Source of the DNA: Bog-159 sp049511415
GTDB taxonomy: Bacteria > Acidobacteriota > Terriglobia > Bryobacterales > Bryobacteraceae
Length of the DNA: 25,687 nt
Assembly (NCBI GenBank): GCA_049511415.1
Contig: JBEKYC010000104.1
Location: 1 to 25,687, forward strand
Direction of reading: 5' to 3'
Part shown: piece by piece, positions 1-8,117 of the stretch
Layout of the letters: every line of letters starts with the position of its first letter
How positions within the stretch are numbered: the first letter of the stretch is position 1
The notes under the pieces: model-generated
Databases searched by the model: none
Told to the model about the DNA's origin: nothing
Seen by the model: only the letters and a program-made list of their open reading frames with translations
Translations under genes and position numbers: made by a program

Positions 1-2925
1 AAGGTGGTGGACGCTCAAATCGAGTTCGTGAAGGATGCCAGCGGCGCGGTGACGGCATTGGTTTTGCATCAGGGCGGGCGCGACCAGAAGGCGCCGCGGA
101 TCAGCGATAAGGCGGTCCAGGCACGCGACCAATTAAACAAGGGCGTCCGAACGTTTAAGAGCGCGTTGTATCCCGCCGCGGTGGAGCACTTCAAGACAGC
201 CGTCGAACTCGATCCGAATTTCATCACGGCGCGGTTGTATTTGGCCACGGCCTACATGCAGCAATATATTCCGGGCGCCGACTCGCCGGATAACCAGCGG
301 ATGGCCAAGGCGGCCTACGATGAGTTTCGGGAGCTTCTGACACGGGACCCCAAGAACGAGCTGGCCGTCGCCTCCATCGCCTCTCTGCTGTTCAACGAGA
401 AGAAGTTGGACGAATCCAACGAGTGGTACCTGAAGCTGATCGCCCTCAACCCCAAAGCCAAGGAGGCCTACTATACGTTGGGCGTAATCGCCTGGACCAA
501 GGCGTGGGTCGTGGACGGTGAAGCCCGGGCCAAGTTGGGCATGAAGCCCGAAGATCCCGGCCCGCTGAAGGACAAAAAGGTGCGGGCCGAGGTGGCCGCC
601 AAGAACGGACCCATCGTCGATGAGGGCTTCAAGGATCTCGACCAGGCGCTGCAAATCGATCCCGAGTACGATGACGCCATGGCGTACGAGAATCTCCTCT
701 ACCGGCAGAAGGCGGACCTGGAAGATTCGCCGGAAGCTTACAGGGTAGACATAGAGGCTGCTGACAACTTCTTCGCAAGGACCCTGGAAACCAGGAGGGT
801 TAAGGCCGAACGGAACGCCCACAGCACGTCATTAGCGTGTGTGGAGGAAGCAACTGCCCGTTCACCAGCTGTCGCCACGCAAGCTGTTGATATTCGCATC
901 ACCAATCAGCGGTTGAACGCATCGAAAATCTATTGGCTGAACCAACAAGGGCAACGAGTGTTCTATATGGCGTTAGATAGCGGGGCTTTCTACACGCAGG
1001 CAACGTATTCCGAGCATCCTTGGGTTGCGACGGACAACGATGGGCACTGTTTGATGTTCTTCGTAGCGACAACCGCACCACATCAGGAAGTTACGATCCG
1101 GTCGCCGGACGGAAAGATTGAGGGCTTGCAGTCAGGCCAGCCAGCGACGACATCCCGCATACGTGTAGAAGCGAATGTTCAGGCCCCAAAACCGGTCAGA
1201 AAGTCACACCCATATACCAAATTTGGACCCGATCGGTGGCCGAAGGATGAGCTGAATCACTATATAGCGATGCAAAATGGATTCGATTCAGAGGCCGGAA
1301 AGCGAATCGAGCCTGAAAGATCGGCAGTAGCTTCGAAGGCCATGATCGCGGGGACTTCGGAACCGCTCGCTATCCACGCGGGGCTAGACGTTCTAAGGCA
1401 CGGAGGCAATGCTGCCGATGCTGCCCTGACGACCTCACTGGCGCAGATCGCCCTCACCGCTGGCGCAGCCGTAAGCTACGCCGGGATCATGACGGCCGTG
1501 TACTACGATGCTGCGACGGGCAAGGTGCACACGCTCAATGCAAGCTACAACACCGTCCAAAACGAAAAGGACCCGCTCAGTATTCCGGGAATTGGAGAAC
1601 ACAGCGGCCGGACAGTTCTGGTTCCTGGCTACATGGCCGGCGTGCAGGCATTGCACGATCGCTTCGGCCGGCTGCCCTTTTCCATGCTGTTCGGCCCCGC
1701 CATATGGATCGCAGAGAATGGCGTCGTGGTGAACTCCACCGTGAACAAGTGGATCTCCTCGCAAAAAACATTCGTCACTCGCCTACCGGAAACGAAGCGC
1801 ATCTTCACTAAGCCGGACGGGGAGCTTTACAAAACAGGCGATCTTTTCCGCCAACTGGAATTGGCCGCAACCCTTAAGAAGATCGCCGCTCAGGGTTCCA
1901 CCTATATTTACAAAGGGGAGTGGGCACATCATTTCGTTGACATCGCCCAGCGCGAAGGCGGGAAAATTACGCTCGAAGACCTAGCCGCCTATCGCCCCTT
2001 GTGGACCGAGCCTCTCCAGGCCTCTTATGCGGACTACCAGGTGGTACTATTGGGTCCGCCGAACACCGGCGGATTCATAACTCTCGGAGGACTCGGGCTA
2101 GCGGAGGTCGCAGGTCTCAGGAAATCTGGCCATTACACAACCTCCGCGGAGGCTCTCTATAACCTGATCCAGATCGAGAGAACCACCCAAGCGTTTGCCA
2201 GTGCGTCCCCCAGCGCACGCCAGGAATGGTTCCCCGAAGTGGAGCCGTCGCTGGAATCGCTCCTAAACCGCAAGGCTGCCGAACGCTTCTGGGCTGGCAT
2301 CCAGCGCAAAATGGTACCATCACCGGCAGAAGATCCCAGCCCCCATCACTCGGCCGGCATCGTGGCCGTCGATGAACAGGGCAATGTCGCATGCATTCTC
2401 CATTCCATCAACGGAATTCTGTGGGGGGCGACAGGTATCTTCGTTGACGGAATCTCCATTCCGGACTCCGCCGTCTTTCAACAGGGTCCGATCCTTGATG
2501 CGGGAGCCGGTATGCGCCTACCCGAGTCAACCAACCCCTTGATCGTTCTGAAAGGGGGAAAGCCTGTGCTTGCCTCGGTCGCGATCGGCTCGGGATTGCT
2601 CAACGTCACTCTTGAGAACCTCATCAATATCCTAGACTTTGGCATGGACCCCCAGACCGCCGTAAACCAGCCAAACACGCAAGGGCCATTCCGTGGGGTG
2701 ATGGCGAACGCACCCGGTAAACCTGAATATGAAAAGGAAGCGATCGGCCAGGGCGAGTTTCCACAGTCCGTGATCGATGGCGTGGTGGCTCGGGGCCAAG
2801 CCATCAAGCTCGTCCATAAGTACGCGCAACCCGGTTATTGGGTTGGAATCCAAGTCGATCCCCTGACTCACAAGCTCAGGGGCGCCGGCACACCCCTGTT
2901 GCCGGCCCTCGTAGAAGGATACTGA
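1..2925 (+). CDS. TPR - VHL-beta-like - gamma-glutamyltransferase fusion protein (5' end outside window)
   Basis: The frame is open at the window edge, so the true start lies upstream; numbering here is from the GTG at 4. Residues 2-32 resemble the tail of a DUF3471/serine-hydrolase C-terminal domain (QIEFVKDASG, LVLHQGGRD). Residues 38-245 hold TPR-like helices (YPAAVEHFKTAVELDPNF, DLDQALQIDPEYDDAMAYEN). Residues 296-356 look like a VHL beta domain: IYWLNQQGQRVFY, a TYSEHPWVATD segment and a closing MFFVAT strand. Residues 438-973 are a gamma-glutamyltransferase-type Ntn hydrolase (HAGLDVLRHGGNAADAAL; GIFVDGISIPDSA). GGTs move or hydrolyse gamma-glutamyl groups, usually in the periplasm. The usual T-T-H nucleophile motif is not seen; the matching segment at residues 779-789 has two His and Ser783, so activity is uncertain. 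No internal start with a ribosome site precedes the GGT part. Codon use shifts near 735 (AGG and ATA codons appear), hinting at an old junction. Confidence 0.8.
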   Translation, partial: KVVDAQIEFVKDASGAVTALVLHQGGRDQKAPRISDKAVQARDQLNKGVRTFKSALYPAAVEHFKTAVELDPNFITARLYLATAYMQQYIPGADSPDNQRMAKAAYDEFRELLTRDPKNELAVASIASLLFNEKKLDESNEWYLKLIALNPKAKEAYYTLGVIAWTKAWVVDGEARAKLGMKPEDPGPLKDKKVRAEVAAKNGPIVDEGFKDLDQALQIDPEYDDAMAYENLLYRQKADLEDSPEAYRVDIEAADNFFARTLETRRVKAERNAHSTSLACVEEATARSPAVATQAVDIRITNQRLNASKIYWLNQQGQRVFYMALDSGAFYTQATYSEHPWVATDNDGHCLMFFVATTAPHQEVTIRSPDGKIEGLQSGQPATTSRIRVEANVQAPKPVRKSHPYTKFGPDRWPKDELNHYIAMQNGFDSEAGKRIEPERSAVASKAMIAGTSEPLAIHAGLDVLRHGGNAADAALTTSLAQIALTAGAAVSYAGIMTAVYYDAATGKVHTLNASYNTVQNEKDPLSIPGIGEHSGRTVLVPGYMAGVQALHDRFGRLPFSMLFGPAIWIAENGVVVNSTVNKWISSQKTFVTRLPETKRIFTKPDGELYKTGDLFRQLELAATLKKIAAQGSTYIYKGEWAHHFVDIAQREGGKITLEDLAAYRPLWTEPLQASYADYQVVLLGPPNTGGFITLGGLGLAEVAGLRKSGHYTTSAEALYNLIQIERTTQAFASASPSARQEWFPEVEPSLESLLNRKAAERFWAGIQRKMVPSPAEDPSPHHSAGIVAVDEQGNVACILHSINGILWGATGIFVDGISIPDSAVFQQGPILDAGAGMRLPESTNPLIVLKGGKPVLASVAIGSGLLNVTLENLINILDFGMDPQTAVNQPNTQGPFRGVMANAPGKPEYEKEAIGQGEFPQSVIDGVVARGQAIKLVHKYAQPGYWVGIQVDPLTHKLRGAGTPLLPALVEGY

Positions 2926-3028
2926 TCCTGAGATAGGCTACGTAAACTCCAGAGCTAATCTAGATATCGTAATTAAGCGCCATTCGCGACGCGGATTGCG
3001 CTTGACTCGCAGTCGGCAAAATGCCGCC

Positions 3029-3051
3029 CGCGCGATGACCGACATCGCGCG
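3029..3051. repeat. perfect 9-bp inverted repeat (hairpin)
   Basis: CGCGCGATG at 3029-3037 pairs with CATCGCGCG at 3043-3051 across a 5-nt loop. It lies about 100 bp past the stop of the GGT fusion gene. No T-run follows on either strand, so it is not a classical intrinsic terminator. It could still be a 3' mRNA stabiliser or a protein-binding palindrome. Confidence 0.5.
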
Positions 3052-3096
3052 AAATCTGCCGCAGGCGCGCTGTTTGAACCCCGCGCAGGCAGCGAG

Positions 3097-3303
3097 TTGA
3101 AATACAAGTTGAAACTGGCCCCGCTCGCCCACAGCACCACGCCGGAACCAAGGTCGAGTACACGATTGGCAAGCGGCAGAGGCAGACGACGCGGCAGGCC
3201 GCCAGCGTGGATGGGGCTTCCCGTACCGGCCAAGCGGCGCGGCCGACCACCCGGCAGCAAGAACAGAATCAAACCGGCGTCGTCTGTCGACTCGACGCCA
3301 TAG
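3097..3303 (+). CDS. possible small AT-hook protein
   Basis: A 68-codon frame with a TTG start. It carries two AT-hook-like cores: RRRGRPP (hook core at residues 32-36) and KRRGRPPGSKNR (core at 48-52). AT hooks bind the minor groove of AT-rich DNA, and small basic proteins with the RGRPPGSKN core are found in bacteria. Against it: there is no ATG, no clear ribosome site, and the same DNA is open in another plus frame. GC-rich DNA can produce R/G/P-rich peptides by chance. The spacing and completeness of the second hook are the main support. Confidence 0.35.
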   Translation: MKYKLKLAPLAHSTTPEPRSSTRLASGRGRRRGRPPAWMGLPVPAKRRGRPPGSKNRIKPASSVDSTP

Positions 3304-4022
3304 GCGGGCGCGGTTTCCAGAGTTCGGTGGCAATCCGACGGGCGCATGCCACGAGCTGCGCCTCCTGCCTCGAACGGCGCCGGGCATGGTCCGGGGTAAT
3401 CTCCTTCTGCGGGCAAAACGTGTCGGCTCGAATTTCTGAATGCAGACGGTATCACGGCTCGTGCGGATGACTACCCACAGACGACAAAGCCGCTGTCGTG
3501 GTTCTTTCTCGTAGGGCCGTCCAAATACCGTGCGAGCCATCCGAATTCGATATTCACTTCACATTCAGCTCCGCTTCCCACGCCCGGGCGCATCTCTCCG
3601 CGAGATCCCATCTCCCACTGATTCCTTTGAGCTAGAGTTCCAGCACGTGAACAGTGGCCGAAGTTGGACCGTGTTCAAAGTGGAAGAGCAGTTACTCGTT
3701 CTCGTGGCCACGCCGCGGGCTGATTAGAGTGCCGTTCGATTGAACTCCGCGGCGTCGAAGTGACTGAGCGCGTGCGCACTGCTACCCCGATGCCCTGCCA
3801 GGTCGGGGACAGCGATGTTCACGCCTTCCGTGACGGCGTGCTCGTCAATCTCTCGTGCCGCGTTTTTTTTGTGCTGTGCGCAGCCGCCGCGATGACCCTG
3901 CCCGCGCTGCGTCAATCGATCCCGTGGACGCCCTACGCGCCGAATAGCCAGGCAGCCCAGTACCGTATGCCGCCAAAAGATGCCGTCGGAATTCCCTGAC
4001 TGGTGTATAGTTTGGTGAGGCT

Positions 4023-4028
4023 GGAGGG
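4023..4028 (+). promoter_or_regulatory. ribosome binding site of GloVer gene
   Basis: GGAGGG, six bases before the ATG at 4035. This fixes the start of the GloVer protein directly ahead of its signal peptide. Confidence 0.7.
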
Positions 4029-4034
4029 TAAGCG

Positions 4035-5478
4035 ATGAAACGAGTCGTCGACTCCTTGTTGGTGCTGTGCGGAGCGGCGGCCCTACACGCTCAGACCTTC
4101 ACCACGCTGTTTAGTTTCTATGGCGCAGACGGCGAGTCCCCATTCGGGGGACTGGTCCAAGCTACCGACGGTAATTTCTACGGGACCACCGCCGCTGGAG
4201 GGTCCCCCGGCGTTGGCACGATCTTCAAGATCACCTCAAACGGCACGCTGACGACGGTATACAGTTTCTGCTCCCAGAGCGGATGCCCGGATGGCGACTG
4301 GCCCAATGTTGGGCTCTTGCAGGCCACCGATGGGAACTTCTACGGAACAACGTACCATGGCGGGGCCAGGGGAGACTTCGGGACGGTGTTCAAGATGACG
4401 CCGGGCGGTGCGCTGACGACGCTGCACACTTTCTGTTCCCGGAGTGGATGCACGGACGGCAGATACCCCGAGGCGGTACTCGTGCAGGGCGCCGACGAAT
4501 ACTTGTACGGGACCACGCGCCGCGGCGGAACCCATGACTGTGGGACGGTCTTCAAAATGACAACGAGCGGCAAGCTGACCACGCTGTACAGCTTCGGATC
4601 TCAGGCCGCGCTCCTGGACGGCGCGTCCCCGCACGCGGGGCTCGTCCAGGCCACCAATGGGGACTTCTACGGGACAACGACCCGTGGCGGGGCCAAACAA
4701 TTTGGGACAGTGTTTAAGATTTCACCTGGCGGCGCCCTAACCACGCTCTACAGCTTCTGCTCTCAAAGCGGGTGCCAGGATGGCGGCGGTCCTGTCGCGG
4801 GGCTGGTGCAGGGCGTTAAATGAGGACCTTTACGGAACTACCGTGGGGGGCGGAGCGAGCGGTTTTGGCACGGTCTTTAGAATCACGCAGAGCGGCAGCC
4901 TGGCGACGCTCTATAGCTTCTGCTCACAAAGTGGTTGCCCGGACGGTGGCGCCCCTGAGGCTGGGCTGGTCCGTGCCATTGATGGAAACTTCTACGGGAC
5001 AACGGCCGGCGCCGGGACTAACATCGGTGGCACGATCTTCAAAATCACCCCGAACGGCACGCTGACGACACTTTATAGCTTCTGCCCGCAAGACGTTTGT
5101 GCGGACGGCGCGAGCCCGTACGCGAGCCTCATCGAGGCCACCAATGGGGACTTCTACGGGACCACGCCGTTTGCGTTCCCCAATCACACGTGCGCTCAAT
5201 TCTGTGGCACGATCTTTAGCCTATCAGTCGGACTCGGCCCGTTCGTGGAAACACAGACTACTTCCGGGAAGATGGGAGCAGCCGTCACGATCCTGGGACC
5301 CGATCTGACCGACGCTACCAGCGTCACATTCAACGGCACTGCGGCGGCTTTCACCGTCAACTCCACCGGTACAGCAATCTCGACCACCGTGCCGACGGGC
5401 GCGACCACCGGCACAGTCCAGGTGGTAACACCCAGTGGCACGCTTTCGAGTAACGTGACTTTCCGAGTACTGCCATAG
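4035..5478 (+). pseudogene. secreted GloVer-repeat protein with C-terminal IPT/TIG-like domain, frameshifted
   Basis: The ATG at 4035 follows a good ribosome site and starts a signal peptide (MKRVVDSLLVLCGAAALHAQ). Seven tandem units of about 52-56 residues follow, each with the pattern LTTLYSF ... DG..P.AGLVQA.DGNFYGTT..GG...GTVFKI. This is the GloVer repeat (TIGR03803 type), thought to form a beta-propeller-like fold. The last ~80 residues (ETQTTSGKMGAAVTILGPDL to the end) look like an IPT/TIG Ig-like domain. In the fifth unit the frame breaks: with the bases as given, GTT AAA TGA stops at 4821-4823. Removing one A from the AAA at 4818-4820 gives GTT AAT GAG GAC CTT TAC GGA, which restores the repeat consensus (NEDLYGTT). 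All sequence on both sides is otherwise intact, so this is a recent mutation, a sequencing error in a short A-run, or less likely programmed slippage. Role unknown; probably cell-surface. Confidence 0.85.
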
Positions 5479-5830
5479 GCTCCGCCAACTGTATTTGTGA
5501 GCAGGCCGCAACGCTACGTTGTGAGTTGATATCGTTAGCGGTGTCCGGAATAGCGTTAGCAACGATGACCGGCGCAGCCGGATAGAGGTAGGCGTTGTTG
5601 GCGTTATCGGGATGTTTCTGGCGGCATGGACTTATATCCACGCTCCTGTCGGCTCGCTCTTCGATGCAGGCGAGTACATTGAGCCCACCCGAGCGCTCAA
5701 CGTCGCAATTTGTGATGTCCTTGCGCAGTCGCTTTACAGAATATTTACCATTTCATGACAACCAGCTGAGCCTACTTCTGATAGATTCTCACGGTATGGT
5801 AATTCCCAGTTCTTTAAAGGAGACAGCAAA
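5479..5830. other. intergenic region
   Basis: About 350 bp between the GloVer gene and the small secreted protein. A minus-strand frame around 5495-5641 reads somewhat like protein (PAAPVIVANAIPDTANDINS) but has no start, ribosome site or family I recognise. The promoter for 5831 should lie in the AT-richer part (5735-5800), but no convincing pair of hexamers was found. Confidence 0.3.
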
Positions 5831-6256
5831 ATGATGCGGACCATCACAAGATTCATGGTGATTGCATTGCCCATTCTGGCCTTTGCGCTGATGCCCAGCG
5901 ACGCCAGAGCGCAGAGCTACACCGGCAATTGGCCGTTTACCATAACCGATTCGCGGTATGCCAACGGTACGTACTGCCTGGCGCTAACCGACACCGGAAA
6001 AGCCGGCTGGCCGCACAGCGGAGGGGCCTCGCTGGTTCCCCTGAACGGCACGTATCCCGGGGGATTCCAAGTCATCGACGGACTCCTCACGGTGACTATT
6101 ACCGTACCGGGGGGTTACGGTACGCTTGCGTTCTATGTGTACGTCGCTCACGCCAAGGACGGCCACATCGGCAAGGGCGTCTACGACCTGGCATACGGCG
6201 GGTATGGCGACTCAGGTTTATTGACGTTCGGCGAAAAAAACGGCTGCTCAAATTGA
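5831..6256 (+). CDS. small secreted protein of unknown function
   Basis: A 141-residue protein. The ATG at 5831 (a second ATG follows at once) is preceded by AAAGGAG at 5816-5822, a strong ribosome site. Residues 1-28 form a clear Sec signal peptide ending in ARAQ. The mature ~113 residues are rich in Gly, Tyr and Thr and predicted mostly beta: a YTGNWPFTITDSRY start, a hydrophobic LLTVTITVPGGYGTLAFYVY stretch near residues 86-105, and a Gly/Tyr-rich end with two isolated cysteines (C49 and C139) that could form a disulphide. I do not recognise the family. The gene is alone on its strand and converges with the cassette downstream. Confidence 0.8.
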   Translation: MMRTITRFMVIALPILAFALMPSDARAQSYTGNWPFTITDSRYANGTYCLALTDTGKAGWPHSGGASLVPLNGTYPGGFQVIDGLLTVTITVPGGYGTLAFYVYVAHAKDGHIGKGVYDLAYGGYGDSGLLTFGEKNGCSN

Positions 6257-6320
6257 CAAGCGGAAAACGCCGCTGCGAGCCAGTACGGAGGGCTTTCGTG
6301 AATGGCTCTCATCTTCTATC

Positions 6321-6620
6321 CTACTTCTGTGCCGGTCTCGGCGCATCCACGTAGCAGACGTGGATGAGGGTTTCGTCGTTGGATCCGGTGAGGTCCGCAG
6401 CCGGCGCCGGTCCTGGCCGCTCCTCCCACTCGAACCAGTCGCCCCCGGAATACGCACCCGGCCCTGGCGGTAGTTGTCGCACTGTTACGACGTGCCGCGG
6501 CCCCGCGTAATCGGCGGGCAGCGTCTTCAAATAACCATACTGAAGGCGGAAGCGTCGCGACCCGGTGCTAGTCTGGTTCACTCGCTCCAGCCGCGCCAGT
6601 CTTGAAACGATGGATCTCAT
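6321..6620 (-). CDS. cassette gene 2, copy A (unknown function)
   Basis: A 99-residue protein starting at an ATG (6620-6618) that overlaps the TGA of the upstream cassette gene 1 (ATGA). It begins with a short basic amphipathic helix (MRSIVSRLARLER), continues as probable beta (RRFRLQYGYLKTLPADYAGP, RHVVTVRQLPP) and ends acidic (WFEWEERPGP ... LIHVCYVDAP). Copy B at 16550-16834 matches along the whole length (shared YGYLKTLP, GPRH.VTV.QL, FEWEERPG.AP, SNDE). Most differences keep the protein similar, so the gene has been under protein-level selection at least in the past. Family not recognised. Both copies follow a gene-1 relative, so the two products probably work together. A GTG four codons upstream is an alternative start. 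Confidence 0.65.
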   Translation of the reverse strand: MRSIVSRLARLERVNQTSTGSRRFRLQYGYLKTLPADYAGPRHVVTVRQLPPGPGAYSGGDWFEWEERPGPAPAADLTGSNDETLIHVCYVDAPRPAQK

Positions 6621-6936
6621 TCCTCCCGCCACGGAACGACGGGAAGCTTGTGCACTTCAAATACTTCCCCCGTTCTGGTGGTCGTGTCGATAATCGGAAG
6701 GCTCTGGATGAACGCTTCCAGTTCGTCGTCAGTGATGGTGCCCTGAACGCCGTCGCGCGCCACCGTTTCGCTGATCACCCCGTTGGTAAGGATTCGCCAG
6801 CAGTTGCAGTTCGCCAGCGTCGCCTGTTAGCTCATGACGCTCAGTATGAATTGAATCGCGTATCTTGCGAGCGATCCCGCCGATGCGGCGCCAGCTGCTT
6901 CTCCAGGCTTCTCAGGCGGCGTTCCATCACTCGCAT
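6617..6936 (-). pseudogene. cassette gene 1, copy A, broken
   Basis: It starts at the ATG at 6936-6934 after a GGAGGAGGAG ribosome site and first encodes MRVMERRLRSLEKQLAP, a short coiled-coil start like that of gene 2. Comparison with copy B shows two lesions. A 5-bp tandem duplication (TGAAT twice at 6847-6856 on the + strand) shifts the frame, and a TAA (6828-6826) replaces the first Gln codon of the S-Q-Q stretch. Past these, the protein matches copy B closely (ATLANCNC, GVQGTITDDELEAFIQS, EVHKL.VV). As it stands only a 31-residue peptide would be made. The remaining tail still overlaps the gene 2 start, so gene 2A may have lost translational coupling. Confidence 0.7.
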
Positions 6937-7069
6937 CGCTCTCCTCCTCCGCCTTACGCTCGCGTGTGGCTCCGGCCTCTTCCGCGGCCCAGCGTGCACG
7001 CATGTGCTCCTACCCGGCCCGGATGATCTTGCCGATAGTGCGAATCTGATGCGTCCACTCCACTCCGGG

Positions 7070-7750
7070 CTAATGGGTCCGGGGCCGGCCGGTGCCAGCC
7101 AGGTTAGGGGGCGGAGCCAATCCGGCACCCCCCAGTTCAGTCTGCGGAGGGGGAGGCATGGAGCCGCCGACCGCCCAGCTTCCACGTTCGGCAGCTTGGA
7201 TGGATGCGATGGCCGCGGCGTTCAGGTTAACGACCACCTGAGTGCCGTCGCTGGCGGCACTCACGACCGTGTTGGCATACCAGACTCCCGAGCCGAGGTC
7301 CTGGAAGATGCCGGGCCGGCCGCTCTGTGACGCGATCAGCTCCGGGATAGGCGTAGAGACGTCCCAACAACTATATACCGCCCTTGGGTTTGGATCGATG
7401 TAACCCGTCGAGTTCAAATTTCCGATGCTCAACTGGGCCGAGGTGATGGTCGCCGTCACGCCGGACAGGTCGAACACGAAATAGTCGTGTTGGTTGTAGT
7501 TATTCCCGTCGCATGCGTCCGACGAACCACAAATTCCCGCTATGTAGTTGCTGATACCCGGCCCGTTGGTGTTATTGGCGCCGGTCTCGTCATACCAGCC
7601 GGCGGTACTCGCTTGCAGGATAATGGTGCCGTTCAAAATGAGCTGCTGGGTTCCGTTCGGCGAATAACCGAACATCGCACGGCTGTTTTCCCCAAAGCTC
7701 ACGGCTGCCGTCAGCAGAGCGCAACTTAGCACTAATGTCAGCCTCCTCAT
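7070..7750 (-). CDS. secreted protein, PEP-CTERM-protein-like, C-terminus probably replaced
   Basis: A 226-residue protein. The ATG at 7750 is preceded by GGAGG (complement of 7761-7765). Residues 1-20 are a signal peptide (MRRLTLVLSCALLTAAVSFG). The body (QHDYFVFDLSGVTATITSAQ; residues ~90-185) looks like the beta-sandwich of exported proteins that usually end in a PEP-CTERM sorting tail. Here the similarity runs to about residue 197 (GSWAVGGSM) and then changes to a Pro/Gly-rich end (PPPPQTELGGAGLAPPPNL) with no sorting motif, transmembrane helix or Arg cluster. The likely reading is that the original 3' end was cut near 7160 and joined to DNA belonging to the neighbouring cassette. PEP-CTERM relationship is inferred from general resemblance only. 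Confidence 0.6.
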   Translation of the reverse strand: MRRLTLVLSCALLTAAVSFGENSRAMFGYSPNGTQQLILNGTIILQASTAGWYDETGANNTNGPGISNYIAGICGSSDACDGNNYNQHDYFVFDLSGVTATITSAQLSIGNLNSTGYIDPNPRAVYSCWDVSTPIPELIASQSGRPGIFQDLGSGVWYANTVVSAASDGTQVVVNLNAAAIASIQAAERGSWAVGGSMPPPPQTELGGAGLAPPPNLAGTGRPRTH

Positions 7751-8117
7751 GTTTCTTCATCCTCCGATCAGGTTTTCGTACCTCAGCTGATAACCGGTAT
7801 TGGGCTAGAAATTTGAGTAAATTTGGGTAATTAATTTTTCCAGCCACCACGCAGGCGCACTCCACAAACTGGCGCGTTCTCTAAGGTTTGCATTGAAACT
7901 AAAAGACTTGGGGTGGCTCCCCGAGAGGAACACAGATCCGAACACGGTTTTGGAGAACCAGAAATGCTCCAGATTCTCCGCGCCGTCAACCAACGGAAAA
8001 GTTCGGAGACGGACTTTCGGTGTGAGGGGTTCAGTTATCAATGATCGAACAGCAGCCCTAAGAATACACCCAAGCCGGAGGTCGCGGCTGGCACGATTTC
8101 GGTGAATGCCGTCGGAC
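7751..8117. other. intergenic region with AT-rich tandem repeat
   Basis: About 370 bp between the restored end of the AbiEii gene and the secreted protein. The only clear structure is an AT-rich patch at 7807-7840. The frameshifted AbiEii frame reads on through this DNA to 7805, but that tail shows no family features and is taken as non-coding. Confidence 0.4.
7810..7829. repeat. tandem 10-bp direct repeat in an AT-rich patch
   Basis: AATTTGAGTA at 7810-7819 is followed at once by AATTTGGGTA at 7820-7829 (9 of 10 bases equal). It lies about 60 bp upstream of the start of the secreted-protein gene (7750, minus strand) in a strongly AT-rich island. It may be a promoter element or operator. Confidence 0.35.

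Larger units (their letters stand above)
2926..4034. other. long intergenic stretch, largely unassigned
   Basis: About 1.1 kb between the GGT fusion gene and the GloVer gene. It holds a hairpin near 3029 and a possible small AT-hook ORF (3097-3303). Several frames are open on both strands between 2938 and 3540, but none has a convincing start, ribosome site or recognisable domain. A plus-strand frame ending at 3727 has a protein-like end (GRSWTVFKVEEQLLVLVATP) and could be a gene remnant. I see no RNA gene here. Confidence 0.4.

Noticed and set aside
2938..3540. Long open frames on the minus strand opposite the AT-hook ORF
   Set aside because: Arg/Pro/Ala-rich in all frames, no ribosome site, no domain; typical of GC-rich non-coding DNA.
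5534..5548. 15-base match GATATCGTTAGCGGT with 15660-15674
   Set aside because: A single exact 15-mer can occur by chance in 25 kb on two strands, and flanking bases show no further similarity.
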